The position numbers and the translations under genes were made by a program. From positions 95,624,031 to 95,688,030 of the forward strand of contig OY804584.1 in assembly GCA_963680875.1 (NCBI GenBank): a DNA stretch of 64,000 nucleotides, given 5' to 3'. Below are positions 33,110 to 42,900 of this stretch, piece by piece. The number at the start of each line of letters is the position of its first letter. The first letter of the stretch is position 1. The notes beneath the pieces are model-generated. The model was not told the DNA's origin and ran no database searches. It saw nothing but the letters and a program-made list of their open reading frames with translations. The stretch comes from Bathymodiolus brooksi. Taxonomy: Eukaryota > Mollusca > Bivalvia > Mytilida > Modiolidae.

Positions 33110-33470
33110 TAAGTAAGTGATTATTGTTTTACGTCAAATGAACCACTTTTCAGATATGTCATGGAAGATTTTGATGAGATGATGCTGATAATGTCTGTTT
33201 TTTGTGCTAGACCAACTAGCTGAGTTGGAGTTTTACAGTGCTAGCTTACTGAAACAACAGTCTACGGATAGACGTTCACTCCACTTGGACACCGTATTCT
33301 GATTCCTATCCCACCAGTCTTCGTTCTTACTCCTTAATGCTGCGTGCTTAGCGGAGAAGCAACACAAACCAATATGAAAGTTTTTTGTTTAAGCAGACCG
33401 GGACTAAAACCCAAGATCTATCGCACACTAGGCGAATACGCTAACAATTACATCACGCTGGGGGTTTGTT
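33110..33470 (-). repeat. Family E SINE, best copy
   Basis: Minus-strand head: TTAGCGTATTCGCCTAG (A-box-like) and TTGGGTTTTAGTCCC (B-box-like), about 35 bp apart as in tRNA genes. The body follows with GCTTCTCCGCTAAGCACG and GTCTATCCGTAGACTGTTG. It ends GACGTAAAACAATAATCACTT. Confidence 0.65.
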
Positions 33471-33506
33471 AATAAGAAGACTACAGACGTATATGTTTGA
33501 TTGTCT

Positions 33507-33512
33507 TTTAAT
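33507..33512 (-). terminator. Possible polyadenylation signal ATTAAA
   Basis: On the minus strand ATTAAA lies about 190 bases after the claudin-like stop codon, beyond the 56-bp repeats. It is the commonest variant of AATAAA. Placement is plausible but unproven. Confidence 0.4.
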
Positions 33513-33527
33513 AACAATACATACATA

Positions 33528-33752
33528 CAATTTTACCATGCTTGTGTGACTTTGGTATGTTTGACCTTCACCAATGTACTTTACAATTTTACCATGGTTG
33601 TGTGACCTTGGTATGTCTGACCTTCACCAATGTACTTTACAATTTTACCATGCTTGTATGACTTTGGCATGTTTGACCTTCACCAATGTACTTTACAATT
33701 TTACCATGCTTGAATGACCTTGGTATGCTTGACCTTCACCAATGTACTTTTA
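33528..33752. repeat. 56-bp minisatellite, 4 copies, over the claudin-like stop codon
   Basis: Each unit contains CAATTTTACCATGCTTG, a GACCTTGGTATG.TTGACCTT stretch and CACCAATGTACTTTA. The copy at the high-coordinate end encodes the last 15 residues and the TAA stop of the claudin-like protein. The other three copies fall after the stop and repeat the same codons and stop as untranslated sequence. Confidence 0.9.
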
Positions 33753-33960
33753 TTAGTTTGTGTTAGAGTTATTAGTGGTGTTATATTAAATGGATGTGAT
33801 TTCTTGGGTTCTGGTAATTGATAGTCGATTATCCACACAACACCTGTCACTATGACAATACAACCACTGACAACTACAAGGTAGAACGCAAAATAGGGCG
33901 TCCCTTCTATCTCCCTGAAACTCAGGGAATAAACAGTTACTACTGCTATTATTAGAACAC
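33701..33960 (-). CDS. Claudin-like exon 3
   Basis: It encodes residues 124-209: the rest of span 3 (GVLIIAVVTVYSL), the second outer loop, span 4 (YLVVVSGCIVIVTGVVWII) and a 40-residue cytoplasmic tail ending KVKHTKVIQAW. The acceptor is CTATTTTTAG|GT. The last 15 codons lie in a tandem repeat. Confidence 0.8.
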
Positions 33961-36900
33961 CTAAAAATAGATAGAAAAATAAGTCATTTGATTATGAAAA
34001 GATTTTTTACTAATAAAATGAAGAAACAAAAATACAATTACAGACTCTAATCTATATATCTAAATCTAAATAAATGTTACAGGGGCAATCAAAAATGGAC
34101 AATCCGGAGAAACTGGCAACATAATTATTTTCATTAAACTTTGCATTACATTAATGTATTTGTTGGCCTTAAATGGAGATAACCATTTCAAAATATAATA
34201 TACAACAAATTGTAGGAACAGAGACAAAATCATCGAGAACTATAGCATGCATATGCATGACCTCTATTATGTGTATGTGCATTAATGTTGTCTAGAGTTT
34301 GTAAATAATACTTTGGAAAATTCCTAAGCTACTATATAACAAAATGAACAAGGATTGTTTTTTCTTTGTTTAATTCATATATTATGTGACACTATATTGC
34401 ACGGTAATTAACCATGTACAGATAAGTAATGTAATATAATATAGTTCAATAGAAAATTGTAGCATTGTTGTTTATACATGTATTTCCTGATTGAAAATAA
34501 AACTTATCACATTTTTATTCTTTTCTCAATTTTTATTTGCTTTTCTTTTTTCCTTTTTTTCTTTTCTTTTTTGTTGTTGTTGTTGTTTTGCTTTGTTTTG
34601 TCTTGTTTTGATATTTGTTTTGTCTTGTTTTGATATTTGTTTTGTTTGCTTTGTTTTGTCTTGTTTTGATATTTGTTTTGTTTGCTTTGTTTTGTCTTGT
34701 TTTGATATTTGTTTTGTCTTGTTTTGATATTTGTTTTGTCTTGTTTTGATATTTGTTTTGTCTTGTTTTGATATTTGTTTTGTCTTGTTTTGATATTTGT
34801 TTTGGTTTACTTTGTTTTGTCTTGTTTTGATATTTGTTTTGTCTTGTTTTGATATTTGTTTTGTCTTGTTTTGATATTTGTTTTGTCTTGTTTTGATATT
34901 TGTTTTGTCTTGTTTTGATATTTGTTTTGTCTTGTTTTGATATTTGTTTTGTCTTGTTTTGATATTTGTTTTGGTTTGCTTTGTTTTGCTTTTGGTTGTT
35001 TTGTTTGTTTTGTTTTGTTTTTTGTTTTTGCTTATTTTTTGGCTAACAGAGAAAACGTACGAAAAGTTTGAAGATACCAAAATGCTAATTAGGAACCGTA
35101 AATTGAAGAAGGTCAGACAATGCAGTGGTCATAAGACAAACTACCAATTGGACAACAGGCACCCCACACAAAACAGGAATGAACTCGTGTGACCCTGACG
35201 TGATAATTTACTTAACATCCCAAAACAATGAAATTATACCCAACGCGAATATTTCAAAATAGTATGTTTTAAAGATGTTTTGGGGAGTGAATGCCCGAGT
35301 GGCAAGATGGTTGAAACCATTTATGTATCACCATAAGTCAGGCATCACTTATGTGGATTTGATCTTCGATATTCACTTTACGTCTTTGAAATTTCTAGAC
35401 ATCCATACACGGCCGGATGCTTTAACGGTCACATTTTCTGTCCCGGAATTAATGTTTCATTAGTACTACAGTCACAATACAGCTGTGTTTGACTATAGAT
35501 ACAAATATCATATCCCACAATTCTCGTTATTGAGTAGATGGAGGTAGTGAATGTCAATTCGTGGATGTGTTTTACGTGACGATAATGTTTGTCTGTGAGG
35601 TATCTGTAACACAAATGACCACGGATATGTTCCACTTGTCGTAAGTATTTCCCGATCCTTTCCTAATTAATTACTTATCACCGGGTTTGTAACTAGATTA
35701 ACACGAGTGCCACTAGTAGAGCAGGAACTGCTTACCCTTCCGGAGCACCTTAGTTCAACCCCGGTTTTTAGTGGGGTTCGTTACTTGATCTTTAGTTTTA
35801 TGTGTATGTTTTGTAGATCGTTGTTTGTCCTTTTGTACTTTTTTCCTTTGGTCATTGCGTTGTCTGTTCTCTTCTTTAATATACGGATTCTGATTATCCC
35901 TTTGGTATCTCTTCAAACTCTTCTTCACCTCCTGACAACATTTTAAACATTAAGACTTACTATAGCATGATATGTCATCTCTGTCGACATTGTTTTATTT
36001 TATATTGTTGTGAACTTAATACAAATTGTACAAAAAAAGAACGTATTTGTGATATTTATCCTTTTCACTACTTTAATAACTTCTTTATCGTGTTCACCCA
36101 TGAAAGGTAGATTATTTTAAGATTATTGAACTTATAAGTGTGAGATATTATTATTTTTACAATGCATACAACTGATTCCGGGATTTTTATTTTTTTTTGT
36201 GTCCGTGTATTATATTCTCAAGGTTGTCCTTATAATGAGACAGAACAATGGTTTTGAAAGATATTAACAATGTTTGTCTTTGAAGAAGATATCAAAGAAA
36301 TAATTAGAATCCGTAAATCGAAGAAGGATAGAACAAACAATGTCTAAATGAAAAGAGCAAATGGGCAAAAAATGATCTACAAAACACTACACAGATACCT
36401 AAAGACTGAACGACCCACACCACTAAACACCAGGGATGAGCTCATGTGCTCCAGAAGGGTAAGCAGTTCCTGTTCCACTATTGGCACCCGTCGTGTTACT
36501 CCTGATACAGTCATCATGAATGAGTGATGGACCGGATGTTTTTTTGCATTTGACTGTTGAATATGTGAATTTCGGTATTATTTAAAAATAATAGTTTATA
36601 TCATTACCATGTCTACCCGCGGACTGTTGTTTCAGTAAGCTAGCACTATAACAATCCAACTAATCGTGTTGGACTAGTTACAAAAATGACTTCATTATCA
36701 TCTCATAAATATGCAACTCGTTCTCGCCATAATATAGCTGACAAATTATTCAATTGTTGTTAAACAATACCCATTCACTAATGATTAAAGACCCTACTGT
36801 GACTGTCAAATGACGAACAGCAATAAAAACGTTGTTCTGTTACTTTAGTTTTGGTCTAAGTGTAATGTTGGATAGTCTCTCATGTTCATTTACTTTAGTT

Positions 36901-39900
36901 TGGGTCTAAGTGTAAAGTTAGATAATCTCTCATGTTCCTTTACTTTAGTTTGGGTCTAAGTGTAAAGTTAGATAGTCTCTCATGTTCCTTTACTTTAGTT
37001 TGGGTCTAAGTGTAATGTTGGATAGTCTTTCATGTTCATTTACATCAATATTCGTTATTACTTATGCATGCCATTCGTTTAGCACTAGAGAGACTGCATT
37101 CTTATTATTCACCTGGGGTTCGTTGTTGAACTTATGATTAAGCTAATCATATGATTAGCCCTAATTGCATTTTTAATTCCTAATCACATAATTAGCTAAT
37201 GCAATGATTAAATATGATTAATTAATACATTGATTAAATACAGTTCAGCAACAGAATTTAATCATTGCATTAGCTAAGTATGTGATTAGGAATTAACATT
37301 TTAATTAGGGCTAATCATATGATTAGTTTAATCACAAGTTCAACAAAGGACCCCAGCATATTTTATTTATGAATATATATGGAACTAAGGAACAATACTG
37401 AAACACTTGAGAGTGGACTAAGAACTCAGGATTATGGGTTATTGGTGTTTAATTGAATTTGCAATCAAATGTCAACTATAACGTGGCGGTTAGTATTATT
37501 GGTGGAAGAAACAGGATAACCAGAAGAAAACCATTGACCTTCCGTAGGTCATTGGCAAATATTATGTTGTATCGAATACACCTAATCACGTCCGCCAAAA
37601 TGAGCTGAAAACTGTAGTAACTATAGGCATTGATTGGATAGATAGGTGTTAATCCAACAACACTACAATCACAGAGAGCAGTCCCAAAATCATTGAACGA
37701 TATAACTGAAATATTGTTCAGAGTGACGCCAAACACCATAACTCTACCACAAAGAATTGGTATATTGTGCCTTAAAATAAATAAACATGTATTTACCTGT
37801 TAATATGTTTGTTACTATAGACAACTTCACCAATCGACTACGTTGTTCTTTTAACCAGTTTATTACCAGTAGTCCAGATATAAGAGCAACAATATACGTT
37901 ATCAGAGACAAACAGGCAAACACTATAGAGGTTATCAACAGATCTGAAATAAAGCACAATATACGTTATCAGAGATAAACAGGCAAACACTATAGAGGCT
38001 ATCAACAGATCTGAAATAAAGCACAATATACGTTATCAGAGATAAACAGGCAAACACTATAGAGGCTATCAACAGATCTGAAATAAAGCACAATTACGTT
38101 ATCAGAGATAAACAGGCAAACACTATAGAGGCTATCAACAGATCTGAAATGAAAAACAATATAAGTCATCAGAGATAAACAGGCAAACACTATAGAGGCT
38201 ATCAACAGATCTGAAATAAAACACAATATACGTTATCAGAGATAACCAGGCAAACACTATAGAGGCTATCAACAGATCTGAAATGAAAAACAATATAAGT
38301 CATCAGAGATAAACAGGCAAACACTATAGAGGCTATCAACAGATCTGAAATAAAGCACAATATACGTTATCAGAGATAAACAGGCCAACACTATAGAGGC
38401 TACCAACAGATCTGAATATGTTTGTTACTATAGACAACTTCACCAATCGACTACGTTGTTCTTTTAACCAGTTTATTACCAGTAGTCCAGATATAAGAGC
38501 AACAATATACGTTATCAGAGACAAACAGGCAAACACTATAGAGGTTATCAACAGATCTGAAATAAAGCACAATATACGTTATCAGAGATAAACAGGCAAA
38601 CACTATAGAGGCTATCAACAGATCTGAAATAAAGCACAATATACGTTATCAGAGATAAACAGGCAAACACTATAGAGGCTATCAACAGATCTGAAATAAA
38701 GCACAATTACGTTATCAGAGATAAACAGGCAAACACTATAGAGGCTATCAACAGATCTGAAATGAAAAACAATATAAGTCATCAGAGATAAACAGGCAAA
38801 CACTATAGAGGCTATCAACAGATCTGAAATAAAGCACAATATACGTTATCAGAGATAAACAAGCAAACACTATAGAGGCTATCAACAGATCTGAAATGAA
38901 AAACAATATAAGTCATCAGAGATAAACAGGCAAACACTATAGAGGCTATCAACAGATCTGAAATAAAACACAATATACGTTATCAGAGATAACCAGGCAA
39001 ACACTATAGAGGCTATCAACAGATCTGAAATGAAAAACAATATAAGTCATCAGAGATAAACAGGCAAACACTATAGAGGCTACCAACAGATCTGAAATAA
39101 AGCACAATATACGTTATCAGAGATAAACAGGCCAACACTATAGAGGCTATCAACAGATCTGAAATGAAGCACAATATACGTTATCAGAGATAAACAGGCA
39201 AACACTATAGAGGTTATCAACAGATCTGAAATAAAGCACAATATACGTTATCAGAGATAAACAGGCAAACACTATAGAGGCTATCAACAGATCTGAAATA
39301 AAGCACAATATACGTTATCAGAGATAAATAGGCAAACACTATAGAGGCTATCAACAGATCTGAAATAAAGCACAATATACGTTATCAGAGATAACCAGGC
39401 AAACACTATAGAGGTTATCAACAGATCTGAAATAAAACACAATATACGTTATCAGAGATAAACAAGCAAACACTATAGAGGCTATCAACAGATCTGAAAT
39501 AAAGCACAATATACGTTATCAGAGATAAACAGGCAAACACTATAGAGGCTATCAACAGATTTGAAATAAAGCACAATATACGTTATCAGAGATAACCAGG
39601 CAAACACTGTAGAGGATATCAACAGATCTGAAATAAAGCATAATATACGTTATCAGAGATAAACAGGCAAACACTATAGAGGCTATCAACAGATCTGAAA
39701 TAAAACACAATATACGTTATCAGAGATAACCAGGCAAACACTATAGAGGTTATCAACAGATCTGAAATAAAACACAATATACGTTATCAGAGATAACCAG
39801 GCAAACACTATAGAGGTTATCAACAGATCTGAAATAAAGCACAATATACGTTATCAGAGATAAACAGGCAAACACTATAGAGGCTATCAACAGATCTGAA

Positions 39901-42900
39901 ATAAAGCACAATATACGTTATCAGAGATAAACAGGCAAACACTATAGAGGTTATCAACAGATCTGAAATAAAACACAATATACGTTATCAGAGATAAACA
40001 GGCAAACACTATAGAGGCTATCAACAGATCTGAAATAAAACACAATATACGTTATCAGAGATAACCAGGCAAACACTATAGAGGTTATCAACAGATCTGA
40101 AATAAAACACAATATACGTTATCAGAGATAACCAGGCAAACACTATAGAGGCTATCAACAGATCTGAAATAAAACACAATATACGTTATCAGAGATAAAC
40201 AGGCAAACACTATAGAGGTTATCAACAGATCTGAAATAAAACACAATATACGTTATCAGAGATAACCAGGCAAACACTATAGAGGCTATCAACAGATCTG
40301 AAATAAAACACAATATACGTTATCAGAGATAACCAGACAAACACTATAGAGGCTATCAACAGATCTGAAATAAAACACAATATACGTTATCAGAGATAAA
40401 CAAGCAAACACTATAGAGGCTATCAACAGATCTGAAATAAAACACAATATACGTTATCAGAGATAACCAGGCAAACACTATAGAGGTTATCAACAGATCT
40501 GAAATGCTTGTGTTAGTAAACATCTCTTTACAGATCTTCTTGACTGATTTTGTCTGTTTATATACTTATGAGTTTTGACTTTCCCTTTGTTAGATTGTTC
40601 GGAGTTCGGTAATTTTGTTATTACCCTTATTCGAATTAAATCATTGAAAGCAAAACTGACCACGACGCATGCTGATTGAAATCCGGGTTCTAGGCTGGTA
40701 TAAAGCTAAACTCTACAAATAAAACTGAAATACTGCTCAAAGTTGCGCTTTACATCGACACGGAACACGAAGTGCTTCGGTGTATGAGTTATTTATTTAT
40801 TCAAACTATATTTTGCCTTTACAACAATTATCACAATCATAGTGCACGTGGCATAGAAATGTAATTGGCAGTTTTGTATGAAGGCGTTTTGCAATTTATT
40901 CTACTATTATTTAAAAATATTAGTGAAAATTAAAATCGATTAAATCTCAAACCTATATTTGTAATCCTGATGTGTATTAAACTACTTTTTTTTCAAACTT
41001 TCTTTTTATTCAGATTTATTGTCATGTATTCTAACAACTAATCTCTGTGGTGGCATTCCTAATTCTAAAAAAGCACTACAGACTTTCAGTTCAAATTCTA
41101 GTCAATTCTACTTTTCAAACGTGTCCGCCTACATGTCTGTGACAAAACAATATAATACATATTTATAGATTCAGATGTCTGATAACAGGACTCCAAATCC
41201 GATTTTGCATTTATTTATCTATTATTTTAATTTGTTTTCAATGTAAGAACGTATTATGAATAATAAATTTTGTTTATTATTGATGTAGGAGTAAGTAAGA
41301 GTAATAACAAATTACCGAACTCTGAACAATCTTACAAAGGGAAAGTCAAAAGAACTCCGAGCAATCTTACAAAGGGAAAGTCAAAAGAACTCCGAGCAAT
41401 CTTACAAAGTGAAAGTCAAAAGAACTCCGAACAATCTTACAAAGGGAAAGTCAAAAGAACTCCGAACAATCTTACAAAGGGAAAGTCAAAACATCATAGG
41501 TATATAAACAGACAAAATCAGTCAACAACCGGAAAACTGTGAAAACCGTAATGACCCTGACTTGGTACAGGCATTTCTAAAGAAATGATGGGTTGAATCA
41601 GATTTTAAAGCGCCAAACCTCCCCCTTTCATTACGGCTCAAAGTTTCCGGCTGTCACTATAACAGTATTTATAACAATACTTGAACAAAACAGGTAAAAC
41701 AGTTGTCATAACAACACCAAACTCAGTGAAGTGAATGTCAAAAACATTTTTACGTCACACATTGATAAACAAATATTTTTGACATTTTTGTTTTTGACCA
41801 CTTATCTTTATACATTTTCACTATATGAAAATCCATCGTTTATAGTCTTTTCTGCAGAGACGGAATATATTTCGACAAGATCTTGGTATCGGAATATAAA
41901 CTTGTTAAGAGAGCATAGAGGATACAACAGGGGTAATCAGAAACTGTTTATCGAAACTGACAGAAAGTACAATGGAAAGGATTTAAAAAATATCCAACAA
42001 AGATCCACAAAACACTACATCGAACAACATGAACTCTATTAAGAACTGAGTAGTGAGCACATGTGATCTGGAATGGTAAGCAGTTCCTGCTACACTAGTG
42101 ACACCTATCCCAATATAATGAATTTGAAGATAATCCCTTCAAAAGAGATAACCACTGGTTGTTGCGAACCAGATACATTGACAGAATAACACGACGGGTG
42201 CCACTAGTAGACCAGGAACTGCCTATCTTACCGAGCACCTGCGTTAACAGTTAGTCGGGTTCGTGTTGCTCGATCTTTAGCTTTCAGTATAGTGTTTTAG
42301 GTCATTATTTGTTCTTTCGTCTTTTTACTTTTTTGTATTTTATCGTCTATCCTTCTTCGATTTACCACTTGTGATGACCTATTATGTTTCTTTTTGTAGC
42401 AATATTTTAGGCATTTCGTGGCGTCAAATGTTTATCAAACATACTACATGGTAGCAAGGAACTATGTGTTAAGACATTATTTTCTTGTAAACAAATTTCA
42501 TTTTATTCCAACGAAAAAAGTTAAATTGAACCGATAAAGATATTATCAGACATAGAAGAGTGCAAATATAACACGAGGCTACAATGATATTATTACATGT
42601 ATGAAATATGAACTATAAATTAAGCTAATGTGGCCTTTGCCGAAGCATGAAAAACACACAAACGTAAATCACCAGTATATTTGTCAGATTTATTGTTGTT
42701 TACTGTGATATATAACTATATAAATATGTCTAAAAATATCAAATATATTTTTAGATCATGCTATGAACTGGCTCTTAATGAAGCATGTACATTCTTCACA
42801 TTCATTCAAGAATCATAACTACCAATATCATATTATTATATTTGAAGTGGTTATTTTTAGAGCATAAGCTGCTACCCTTTCTAGCATACCACGCCTTAAG

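Noticed and set aside
34526..35080. 184-codon lysine/glutamine-rich minus-strand frame
   Set aside because: Translation of the 22-bp T/G-rich array.
37943..40498. CRISPR-like array of regular repeats
   Set aside because: Units are contiguous with no unique spacers, the DNA is animal, and the unit is explained by the claudin-like exon 2 boundary.
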